In this document: piece by piece, positions 44,701 through 51,783 of the stretch | How positions within the stretch are numbered: the first letter of the stretch is position 1 | How the letters are laid out: each line of letters starts with the position of its first letter | Assembly (NCBI RefSeq): GCF_000455365.1 | Contig: NZ_HG315685.1 | Span: forward strand, 747,574-811,573 | Length of the DNA: 64,000 nt | Direction of reading: 5' to 3' | From: Halopiger djelfimassiliensis | GTDB taxonomy: Archaea > Halobacteriota > Halobacteria > Halobacteriales > Natrialbaceae | The notes under the pieces: model-generated | Database searches by the model: none | The model's input: only the letters and a program-made list of their open reading frames with translations | What the model was told of the DNA's origin: nothing | Made by a program: the position numbers and the translations under genes

Positions 44701-46334
44701 GAGGTGACCTGTTCCTCGCGGATGTAATCCAGCGGCGGGTTCGTGACCTGCGCGAACAGTTGCTTGAAGTAGGAAAACAGCGGCCGGTTGAACTCCGTCA
44801 GCACCGACAGCGGCGTGTCGTCGCCCATCGAGCCGACGGGGTCTTTCCCCTTCTGAGTCATCGGCTCGATCAGGTTCTCGAGTTCGTCGTGAGTGTACCC
44901 GAACGCAGCCTGGTAGTCCCGCAGGGCGGGGACCTCCCGCTGCGGGGAGCCGTCGTCGGTCGGCCGGATTTCGTCGAGGTGGACCTGTTCCTGCTCGACC
45001 CACTCGCCGTAACGGTCGTCGGTGAGGTCGTCGAAGACTTCCGCGTCCGGGATGACCCGGCCTTCGTTCGGGTCGGCGAGGAACAGTTGCCCCGGCTCGA
45101 GACGCCCCCGGGTTTCGATTTCACCGGGCTCGGTCTCGAGCGCGCCGGCTTCGCTGGCCATGATCAGTCGGTTGTCCGTCGTCACGTCGTACCGGCACGG
45201 GCGCAGGCCGTTGCGGTCGAGGACGGCCCCGACCCGTTCCCCGTCGGTCGCCGCGACCAGCGCGGGGCCGTCCCAGGGCTCGACCAGCGAGGCGTGGAAG
45301 TCGTACCAGTCCTTGCGGTCCGGGTCCATCTCGTCGTCGCCGCGCCAGGCCTCGGGGACGAGCATCCGCAGGGCATGAGCGAGGTCGCGGCCGTCCTGCA
45401 ACAGGAGTTCCAGAGCGTTATCGACGCTTGCGGTGTCGGACTGCTCGGGGTCGTCGATGATCGGCTTGACGGCCTCGAGATCCCCCAGAACGTCGCTCTC
45501 GAGATCGGTTTCGCGGGCGCGCATCCAGTTGACGTTGCCCCGAATAGTGTTGAACTCGCCGTTGTGGATGACGTTCCGGTACGGATGCGCGAGGTGCCAG
45601 GCACCGAGCGTGTTCGTCGAGAACCGCTCGTGGACCATCACGAAGGTCGATTCGAGGCGCTCGTCGGTCAGATCCGGGTAGTAGGCGGGAAGCTGCTCGC
45701 CCTTGAGCAACCCCTTGTAGACGACCGTCTTCGAGTCGAGCGAGCAGACGTAGAACCGACCGATCCCGTCGAGATCGTCGTCTTCGCGGGCGCGTTTCTC
45801 GACGGCGCTCTCGAGCGCGCGGCGAGCGACGTAGAGGCGGCGGTCGAAGTCATCGCCGGTGACGTCGTCGACGGGGGCTACGGCGATCTGCTGGACGACG
45901 GGTTCGGACTCGACGGCCGTCGTCCCGAGACCGTCGTTGTTCGTCGGCACCGACCGCCACTCGAGCACCTCCAGTTCGTACGTCTCGAGGGTCGATTCGA
46001 CGATCGAGACGATCGTCTCGCGGCTCGTATCGTCCTGCGGGAGAAAGAGCGAGCCGACGGCGTAGACGTCCGGCAGTTCGGTCTCGAGCACGTCGCGGAA
46101 GAACGAGTCGGGCGTCTGGAGCATGATCCCGGCCCCGTCGCCGGTGTCTTTTTCCGCCCCGGTCGTTCCGCGGTGCTCGAGGTTTCGAAGCAGTTCGAGC
46201 CCGTCGGCGACGACGTCGTGGCCCGGTTCCCCGTCGAGATCCATAACGACGCCGACGCCACAGTTCGACCGCGCGTCGTCGGGGTCGGCGAGCCCCTGCG
46301 AACGCTCGGTGGATGACATGTGTGGCTGTGACAT
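41769..46334 (-). CDS. gltB: Glutamate synthase large subunit
   Basis: This 1521-aa enzyme makes two glutamates from glutamine and 2-oxoglutarate. The glutaminase Cys is residue 25 (SNCGVGVV), which becomes N-terminal after removal of a short propeptide. The central and FMN-binding synthase domains follow, with 3Fe-4S cysteines in CVMARQCHKNTCPVGVATQ. The C-terminal GXGXG helix domain ends the chain. No gltD lies nearby, so a ferredoxin may be the donor. ATG 46334 is preferred: CTTATAGT on the minus strand lies 25 nt upstream, giving a leaderless mRNA. Confidence 0.96.
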   Translation of the reverse strand: MSQPHMSSTERSQGLADPDDARSNCGVGVVMDLDGEPGHDVVADGLELLRNLEHRGTTGAEKDTGDGAGIMLQTPDSFFRDVLETELPDVYAVGSLFLPQDDTSRETIVSIVESTLETYELEVLEWRSVPTNNDGLGTTAVESEPVVQQIAVAPVDDVTGDDFDRRLYVARRALESAVEKRAREDDDLDGIGRFYVCSLDSKTVVYKGLLKGEQLPAYYPDLTDERLESTFVMVHERFSTNTLGAWHLAHPYRNVIHNGEFNTIRGNVNWMRARETDLESDVLGDLEAVKPIIDDPEQSDTASVDNALELLLQDGRDLAHALRMLVPEAWRGDDEMDPDRKDWYDFHASLVEPWDGPALVAATDGERVGAVLDRNGLRPCRYDVTTDNRLIMASEAGALETEPGEIETRGRLEPGQLFLADPNEGRVIPDAEVFDDLTDDRYGEWVEQEQVHLDEIRPTDDGSPQREVPALRDYQAAFGYTHDELENLIEPMTQKGKDPVGSMGDDTPLSVLTEFNRPLFSYFKQLFAQVTNPPLDYIREEQVTSMESRLGYQRNLLDESPAHARQLVLDSPVLTDAELEAIRECTVNDITAATVDITYEPTSDEPGVDLEAAIERVRADAVDAIEDGHDVLVLSDRNVDEDRVAIPSLLATGGVHHHLVRNGLRNHVGLVVESADPRTVHHFATLIGYGAGAVNPYLAYRTIADLTAGPDGADTEVAIDAYVGAIEDGIRKTMAKMGISTVESYQGAQIFEAVGLDSDLVAAYFEGTENRTEGIGLAEIEHDLRERHATAFGDADDAALDRHGEFEHRSDGVHHQWNPETVGTLQQAVRSNDYERYREFADAINDQNRTLQTLRGLLEFDADRDPVPIEEVEPIADIVERFSTAAMSLGSLSPEAHENNSIAMNRIGGKSNSGEGGEPPERFGTERECTVKQVASGRFGVTSTYLANAEELQIKMAQGSKPGEGGHLPGSKVNEMIAHVRKSTPGVGLISPPPLHDIYSIEDLKQLIFDLKAANEDADINVKLVSEAGIGTVAAGVAKANADVVHISGHSGGTGASPRTSIKNAGLPWELGLAEATQMLRATGLRDRIRVSADGGLKTGRDVAVAALLGAEEYVFGTASLVSSGCVMARQCHKNTCPVGVATQREDLRKRFPGEPEHVINYMTFIAQELREIMADLGFRTLDDMVGRVDVLAQRDDVDHPKARTVDLSAVLAEPDGDVRRKLREQDHELEDQLDRDLIEAAADAIEEQEPVMLSAAVSNVDRAVGAMLSNRITSRYGEPGLPEDTITVDFEGTAGQSFGAFLASGVSMHLDGSANDYVGKGLSGGKLAIRTPETAAYEPTENVSIGNVALYGATGGQLYVNGVAGERFAVRNSGAKAVVEGVGDHGCEYMTGGVVAVLGETGTNFAAGMSGGVAYVYDPDDEFEARANTGMVSLHEDLEEKDREMLRRLVENHVAYTGSERGQLLLENWDRALECFVKVMPEAYSAAITEQDSDDVRNELPGTPETAIGTESTNFVASDD

Positions 46335-46354
46335 GGTCCACGATAGCGAGAACA

Positions 46355-46362
46355 ACTATAAG
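46355..46362 (-). promoter_or_regulatory. TATA element of gltB
   Basis: CTTATAGT on the minus strand, centred ~25 nt before ATG 46334. Confidence 0.65.
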
Positions 46363-46552
46363 AGGGTGATCCATAATGGCTAAGGGTATTATAAACACAT
46401 ATATATGGATATAATGGATTGGTCACCGACCGGTAGCAACAGTGAGAGTCGACGGCAACAGTGGGGGAGTGGGTCCGCGAGCGACCGAGTTCGGGGCACC
46501 CGAACGCTCGCGGCGGAGCTACGGTGACGGGCAGAATTGTCAGAGGCACGCA

Positions 46553-46577
46553 GTGCTCACTTCACCAGAGTGAACAC
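46553..46577. repeat. Inverted repeat GTGCTCACT-N7-AGTGAACAC
   Basis: Arms match at 8 of 9 positions. It lies between the proS end and the gltB promoter, ~220 bp upstream of the gltB start. Could be an operator or the proS terminator; the GTGAAC half-site recurs at 51168-51187. Confidence 0.4.
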
Positions 46578-46745
46578 CAAGTATTCGTTTCGTCGCCACT
46601 GATAAGCAATCTGGGGTTAAACGATTAGGTTCGAGTGATAACCGCTACCGTGAGCCGTGCTACTACCGACAGATGGTTCTCGCGTTGAACCGAAAGCGAG
46701 CCGAGAACCCGTAATCGAATCCCGAAAACCGGTGACCTCGAACCC

Positions 46746-48227
46746 CTAGTACGACTTCGCGAAGTACGCGATCTCGTCGGCGGGATCGCCACAGACGCCA
46801 CACTCGTCGTGGTCGGGTTCGGGAACCTCGCCGGCAGTTTGGCCGCCCTCGTCCTCGAGGGGTTGCATGACGATCTCGGCGGCGATTTTCTCCTTGATGG
46901 CCGTTTCACAGGCCTCGTCGCCACACCACGGGGTCTTCACGTAGCCGCCGTGTTTGCCAAGCGTCCCGAGGATTTCCTCCGGGCTGTGGGCTTCTCGAAC
47001 GTTCTCATCGAGCGTTTCCGCGGCCGCATCGTACAGTTTGTCGAAGATCGTCTCGAGGTGGTCGTCGACAGTGTCGACGATCCCGTCGCGGTCCGCGACC
47101 GACTGCTCGTTGTCGGGGCGGTGGACCAGCGTGATCTCCTCGTCGTCGACCTCGTTAGGCCCGATCTCGAGACGCAGCGGCACGCCGTTGAGTTCGTGTT
47201 CGTTGAACTTGAAGCCGGGATTGCGCTCGTCGCGGTCGTCGAGTTCGACGCGGAAGCCGGCGTCCTCGAGATCGTCGGCGATCCCCGCGGAGTACTCGAG
47301 GACGTCCTCTTTCGTGTCCTCCTGCCAGATGGGGACGATGACGACCTGCGTGGGTGCGATCGTCGGCGGCAGGACGAGTCCCTGATCGTCGGAGTGAGTC
47401 ATGATGAGCGCGCCGAGTGCCCGCCACGAGAGGCCCCACGAGGTGGTGTAGGCGGTGCGCTCTTTTTCGTCCTCGTCGACGAAGGTGATGTCGAACGCCT
47501 CGGCGAAGCTCTGGCCGAGGTGGTGGCTGGTCCCCCCCTGGACCGACTTTCCGTCGGGCATCAGCGCTTCGACCGTCGTGGTCGTATCCGCGCCCGGGAA
47601 CTTGTCGTGTTCGGGCTTTTTGCCGCGCAACACCGGGATCGCAAGCACCTCCTCGTAGACGCGTTCGTACTGGCTCAGACGGGTCCAGACCTCCTCCCAG
47701 GCTTCCTCGTCGGTGGCGTGGGCGGTGTGGCCTTCCTGCCACATGAACTCCTTGGTCCGGAAGAACGGCTTGGTCTCGGTCGCCTCCCACCGAACCACGG
47801 AACACCACTGGTTCAACCGCAAGGGGAGATCCCGGTGGCTGCGGACCCACTGTGACATAAACGGCGCGATGATCGATTCGCTGGTGGGCCGTACCGCGAG
47901 TCGCTCCTCGAGTTCGTCGTGGCCGCCCTGGGTCACCCACGCGACCTCGGGGTCGAACCCCTCGACGATGTCCTTCTCGCGCTCGAGGTAGCTTTCGGGG
48001 ATGAACATCGGGAAGTACGCGTTCTGGACGCCGGTGTCTTTGAACCAGCCGTCCAGTGCGTCCTGAATGCGCTCCCAGAGCGCGTATCCGCGTGGCTTCG
48101 TGACGATGAACCCGCCCATGGGGGCGTAATCCGCGAGGCCGGCCTTCTGGACGACCTCGGCGTACCAGTCGCCGGGTTTGTGTGATTTCGACTCGGTGAT
48201 GCCGAGTTCCTGGCTCTCGTCGCTCAT
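46746..48227 (-). CDS. proS: Prolyl-tRNA synthetase
   Basis: The 493-aa class II enzyme is of the archaeal/eukaryal type without the editing insertion. Class II motifs are seen: motif 2 in RWEATETKPFFRTKEFMWQE, motif 3 near LVLPPTIAPTQVVIVPIWQ, and the proline pocket region GGTSHHLGQSFAEAFDI. The C-terminal zinc-type domain has Cys in WCGDEACET and ECGVCGDPA, ending AKSY. TATA-like GGTTTAAG on the minus strand lies ~28 nt before ATG 48227. Confidence 0.97.
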   Translation of the reverse strand: MSDESQELGITESKSHKPGDWYAEVVQKAGLADYAPMGGFIVTKPRGYALWERIQDALDGWFKDTGVQNAYFPMFIPESYLEREKDIVEGFDPEVAWVTQGGHDELEERLAVRPTSESIIAPFMSQWVRSHRDLPLRLNQWCSVVRWEATETKPFFRTKEFMWQEGHTAHATDEEAWEEVWTRLSQYERVYEEVLAIPVLRGKKPEHDKFPGADTTTTVEALMPDGKSVQGGTSHHLGQSFAEAFDITFVDEDEKERTAYTTSWGLSWRALGALIMTHSDDQGLVLPPTIAPTQVVIVPIWQEDTKEDVLEYSAGIADDLEDAGFRVELDDRDERNPGFKFNEHELNGVPLRLEIGPNEVDDEEITLVHRPDNEQSVADRDGIVDTVDDHLETIFDKLYDAAAETLDENVREAHSPEEILGTLGKHGGYVKTPWCGDEACETAIKEKIAAEIVMQPLEDEGGQTAGEVPEPDHDECGVCGDPADEIAYFAKSY

Positions 48228-48329
48228 TGGTACGACATGCAGTCAGCGCGGTCTTAAACCATGCGAAGGTCGGACGGCTGACTCGAAGCGGATCGAAAAC
48301 CTCTGGAGTGTTGTTTCCGGTTCTCGCAG

Positions 48330-48338
48330 CCTTATGCG
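48330..48338 (+). promoter_or_regulatory. TATA element of quinone oxidoreductase gene
   Basis: CCTTATGCG centred ~28 nt before ATG 48361. Confidence 0.55.
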
Positions 48339-48360
48339 ACTCGCACACGTTAGGGGGAAT

Positions 48361-49332
48361 ATGCGTACGATCGAAGTTGCCGAATACGGCGACAGCGAGC
48401 AACTCGAGGTAACCGACGCGGAACTGCCCGAACCCGGCGCGGGCGAGGTCCGCATCGAGATCGAAGCGGCGGGGATCAACTTCGCGGACATCATGCAGCG
48501 CCGTGGCGTCTATCCGGGCGGTCCCGACGCGCCCTACGTTCCCGGCATGGAAGCCGCGGGGACGATCGACGCGACCGGCGAGGGGGTCGACCTCGACGAG
48601 GGGGACCGAGTCGTCGCGATGCTCGATACCGGCGGATACGCCGAGTACACCGTTGCGAACGCCCAGTTGCTTTTCCCCATCCCGGAGGGGATGAGCTTCG
48701 AGGAAGCGGCCGGCTTCCCGGTGCAGTTCCTCACGGCACACTCCTGTCTGTTCGAGTGGGGCGGCCTCGAGGAAGGTGAGACCGTCCTGATTCAGGCCGC
48801 CGCGGGTGGGGTCGGGACGGCCGCCGTCCAACTCGCCTCGAACGCCGGCGCGGAGGTCTTCGGCACCGCGAGCACGCAGGAAAAACTCGACCTCGCCGCG
48901 GATCTGGGCTGTGACCACCCGATCAACTACACCGAGACGGACTTCCGCGAGGTCGTCGACGAGGAGACCGACGGCGAGGGGGTCGACCTCGTCCTCGAGA
49001 GCGTCGGCGACGACGTCTTCGAGCGCAGTCTCGACGCGATGGCCCACTTCGGCCGGATGGTCACTTACGGCGTCGCAAGCGGCGTTCCCGCCGAGGTGGA
49101 GAACCGACGGCTACTGTTCGAGAACAAGACCGTCAAAGGGTTCCATCTCGGACAGGCGTCCACGCACGATCCGAGCACGGTCATGCAGGCCGTCCCCGAC
49201 CTCACGGAGGGACTGACCAGCGGCGATCTCGAAGTGATCCTCGGCGAATCGTTCGCACTCGAGGACGCGGCCGAGGCCCACCAGTACATCGAGGATCGCA
49301 AGAGTTCCGGCAAAGTCGTACTGACGCCCTGA
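48361..49332 (+). CDS. NADPH:quinone oxidoreductase-like MDR enzyme
   Basis: The 323-aa protein is a medium-chain dehydrogenase/reductase of the zeta-crystallin branch. It lacks catalytic zinc ligands. The nucleotide loop reads VLIQAAAGGVGTAAVQLASN; the N-terminal AAGINFADIMQRRGVYPGG is a GroES-like quinone reductase signature. It probably reduces quinones or enones with NADPH. ATG 48361 has a TATA element ~28 nt upstream. It is divergent from proS. Confidence 0.9.
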   Translation: MRTIEVAEYGDSEQLEVTDAELPEPGAGEVRIEIEAAGINFADIMQRRGVYPGGPDAPYVPGMEAAGTIDATGEGVDLDEGDRVVAMLDTGGYAEYTVANAQLLFPIPEGMSFEEAAGFPVQFLTAHSCLFEWGGLEEGETVLIQAAAGGVGTAAVQLASNAGAEVFGTASTQEKLDLAADLGCDHPINYTETDFREVVDEETDGEGVDLVLESVGDDVFERSLDAMAHFGRMVTYGVASGVPAEVENRRLLFENKTVKGFHLGQASTHDPSTVMQAVPDLTEGLTSGDLEVILGESFALEDAAEAHQYIEDRKSSGKVVLTP

Positions 49333-49434
49333 TCGGCGACGGAACGACGGTCGTGCCGTCGGGTCGCCCGTTCCCGAAGTCCGTTTTGGGTCAACACGGT
49401 GATCGCAATCGCGTGCGTGCCGAAAGCGACCCTC

Positions 49435-49968
49435 TCAGTCCTGATTCGGCCGGTCGTCCAGCATTCGGTTCCGTTCGTGGGCCGCGCGCGCTTCGTCGAT
49501 CGAATCGTTCGCGACGAGTCGGTCGACCTTCCGTTCGAACTCCCGTTCGGTGATTTCGCCGTCGACGTACTGCTGTTTCAACTCCGCGAGCGCTCGTTCG
49601 GCCTGCTCTTCCGCCGACGGTTCCGGCGGCGTGAACAGTTCCGACAGCCCGACGCTTCGTAGCGGCGGGTACTCGCGTTCGAGTCGCTCCGCGATCGTTG
49701 CGATCCGGTCGTTTCGCGGGAGCGACGCGTTTCGGACCAGCACCCAGAGCAACCCGACACACGACACCGCTAACAGTGCGACCAGGACGGCGATACCCAC
49801 GACAACGGGGATCGCGATATCGAGCAAGAGCGTCACGATCGGTGTCTCGCTGACCAGCCCCGAGTACACGAGTAACCCGAGATACCCGACGGCGACGAGT
49901 ATTAATCCACCGGACAGGAAAACCCCCAGAACGGACAGCCACAACCACTTGTTTCCGAGAAGCGCCAT
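49435..49968 (-). CDS. SHOCT-domain membrane protein
   Basis: The 177-aa protein has two membrane helices (about residues 7-40 and 50-75, ending in LLAVSCVGLLWVLVR) and a C-terminal SHOCT motif: LAELKQQYVDGEITEREFER. SHOCT domains are short helical hairpins found at the ends of many prokaryotic proteins, possibly mediating oligomerisation. A start at codon 8 (MALLGNKWLW, ATG 49968) is chosen; an upstream ATG at 49989 is also possible. Function unknown. Confidence 0.8.
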   Translation of the reverse strand: MALLGNKWLWLSVLGVFLSGGLILVAVGYLGLLVYSGLVSETPIVTLLLDIAIPVVVGIAVLVALLAVSCVGLLWVLVRNASLPRNDRIATIAERLEREYPPLRSVGLSELFTPPEPSAEEQAERALAELKQQYVDGEITEREFERKVDRLVANDSIDEARAAHERNRMLDDRPNQD

Positions 49969-50040
49969 CGTTGCGAGTACGGGAACCACGTTTGTATATC
50001 CACTGTGTCCGGGAGCGAATCGAAACCGCCGACGCAGTCC

Positions 50041-51096
50041 CTACGCGGGACGCGTCCCCAACTCGAGTTCGACGGTGCGTTCGCTCCCGTCACGGAGCAC
50101 GGTCAGTTCGACGGTCTCTCCGGGTCGTGCCTGTAACGCGAGGTGACTCCCCAGATCCTCCGACGTCGTGATCTCGGTTCCGTCGATGGCCAGCAGAATG
50201 TCCCCGCCGACCTGAACGCGTTTGCCGTCGATGAGGCGAACGTCGTTGGTGGGTTGCAAGACGCCATCGGCGGGCCCACCCCGCGTCGCTTCGACGACGA
50301 GGAGCCCCCGCGGGTCCTCGAGGTCGTGTGCCTGCGCGATCGCGGGTGTGACGTCGGTGAACGAGATACCCAAGTAGGCGTGGTCGTACGACCCGGTTTC
50401 GATGAGTTCGGGGACGACGCGCTGTGTCAGCGCCGCCGAGATGCCAAAGGCGATGTTGTCGCCGCCGCCGGAGTTGATCACGGCCGCGACGCGGCCGTCG
50501 AGGGTCATCAACGGGCCGCCGCTGTTACCCGGGTTGACCGCGGCGTCGGTCTGGATCGCGTCCGGAATCCGGTAGCCCGTCGGGGCCGGAATCGACCGAT
50601 CGGTTCCGCTGACGATTCCCGTCGTGACCGTGCCATTGAGGTTAAACGGGTTGCCGATAGCCACGACTTCCTGTCCGATCGCGACCGTCCCGTCGACGAA
50701 CGGCAACGGGGTCGCTTCCGACGGAACGTCGTCGACCGCGATCGCGGCCAGGTCGCTGTGGGGGTCCGTTCCGACGACGTCGCCATCGCTCCAGTGTCCT
50801 CCGTTGAAACGGATCGCCGTCGTCGATGCTTGGCCGGCGACGTGGGCGTTCGTGACGACGTGTGTCTCGTCGAAGACGAACCCAGTTCCCTGCCCCTGTC
50901 CGGTTTCGACGAGCACCACCGAATCGATCGCGTCCCGATAGACCGCCGCATACGGACTGTCCGCCGCAGCAGTCGACGGAGTCCGGCCAGAACCGTCAGA
51001 GTTGGCCGACGGCAGCGTGCATCCAGCAACGGCGGTCAGCAACGCAGCACTACCGACCTCGAGAAGCCGTCTGCGAGTCGGTCTCGCCTCGGACAT
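50041..51096 (-). CDS. HtrA/DegP-like secreted serine protease lipoprotein
   Basis: The 351-aa protein starts with a twin-arginine-like signal (PTRRRLLEVGSAALLTAVAG) ending in a lipobox Cys (AVAGCTLPS), so it is likely exported folded by Tat and lipid-anchored outside the membrane. The catalytic triad is seen in HVVTNAHVAG, DPHSDLAAIAV and NPGNSGGPLM. A PDZ domain occupies the last ~95 residues (GDILLAIDGTEITTSEDLGS). It is an S1C-type quality-control or regulatory protease. Confidence 0.92.
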   Translation of the reverse strand: MSEARPTRRRLLEVGSAALLTAVAGCTLPSANSDGSGRTPSTAAADSPYAAVYRDAIDSVVLVETGQGQGTGFVFDETHVVTNAHVAGQASTTAIRFNGGHWSDGDVVGTDPHSDLAAIAVDDVPSEATPLPFVDGTVAIGQEVVAIGNPFNLNGTVTTGIVSGTDRSIPAPTGYRIPDAIQTDAAVNPGNSGGPLMTLDGRVAAVINSGGGDNIAFGISAALTQRVVPELIETGSYDHAYLGISFTDVTPAIAQAHDLEDPRGLLVVEATRGGPADGVLQPTNDVRLIDGKRVQVGGDILLAIDGTEITTSEDLGSHLALQARPGETVELTVLRDGSERTVELELGTRPA

Positions 51097-51167
51097 ACCT
51101 ATTCATCGCTTCCGGTGAAAGTGATGTAGGCTTTTTTGTCCGTTTCGATCGAACGCGATCGTAACCA

Positions 51168-51187
51168 ACGTTCACACGGGTGAACGT
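51168..51187. repeat. Perfect inverted repeat ACGTTCAC-N4-GTGAACGT
   Basis: Between the NUDIX stop and the protease start, an 8-bp palindrome with 4-bp centre ACGG. It could be an operator for the protease gene or a terminator of the long helicase operon. No T-run follows it on the minus strand. Confidence 0.45.
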
Positions 51188-51193
51188 CGGCTT

Positions 51194-51727
51194 TCACTCC
51201 GCCGTGGTCGCCTCGAACGAAACGCCGCACTCGAGATCGTAGTCGACGAACGTGGCCTCGTCTAGCGGTTCGCCGCCCTCGAATTCGAACTCGCCGACGA
51301 CCGTCTCCCCCTCGAGAACGCGTGGTAGCCAGAGTCGATCGTCCTCCCACATCCGGTCGTAGGGAACGGCGTCGATTTCGAACCACTCCGGCCGCGCCTC
51401 GTCGGAGGTGGTGGGTTCACCGGCGAACGTTTCGGTTCGGTAGACGTGACAGGACGTGTGACACTCTCCGTCGAGCAAAAACGTGAGCTCGCCCGCCTTC
51501 TCGAGATCCGTCGGTGCGATCTCGAGTCCGACCTCCTCTTGCGTCTCGCGGACGGCACACTCGCGGGGCGTTTCGCCGGGCTCGAGTTTGCCGCCGGGAC
51601 CGTTGTACAACCCTTCGCCGAGTCCGCGGCGTTTCTCGATCAACAATACTTCGTTACAGTCGGCAACGGATCCGCCCGTGTCGCCGCCGTCGCCTCGCAG
51701 CGGAAAACAGAGCGTCGCCTCGATCAT
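51194..51727 (-). CDS. NUDIX hydrolase
   Basis: The 177-aa protein has a complete Nudix box, GGKLEPGETPRECAVRETQE followed by EVG, matching the Gx5Ex7REUxEExGU pattern. The rest resembles the MTH1/8-oxo-dGTPase branch: NEVLLIEKRRGLGEGLYNGP. It probably removes damaged nucleotides, but other nucleoside diphosphate derivatives are possible. It starts 56 bp after the AddA-like gene on the same strand and may be the last gene of that operon. Confidence 0.9.
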   Translation of the reverse strand: MIEATLCFPLRGDGGDTGGSVADCNEVLLIEKRRGLGEGLYNGPGGKLEPGETPRECAVRETQEEVGLEIAPTDLEKAGELTFLLDGECHTSCHVYRTETFAGEPTTSDEARPEWFEIDAVPYDRMWEDDRLWLPRVLEGETVVGEFEFEGGEPLDEATFVDYDLECGVSFEATTAE

Positions 51728-51783
51728 AGCTGCCCGTTGGTGCGCCCGAAAATAAAGGATGGGCGTTCGACGGCCGTCGGGCG

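Larger units (their letters stand above)
46335..46745. other. 411-bp spacer upstream of gltB
   Basis: It holds the gltB TATA (46355-46362), an A/T-rich stretch with CACATATATATGGATATAAT near 46397-46416 that could be a second promoter, and an inverted repeat at 46553-46577. No gene seen. Confidence 0.5.

Noticed and set aside
43644..46316. 890-codon plus-strand open frame opposite gltB
   Set aside because: gltB motifs are complete on the minus strand; the antisense frame shows no domain.
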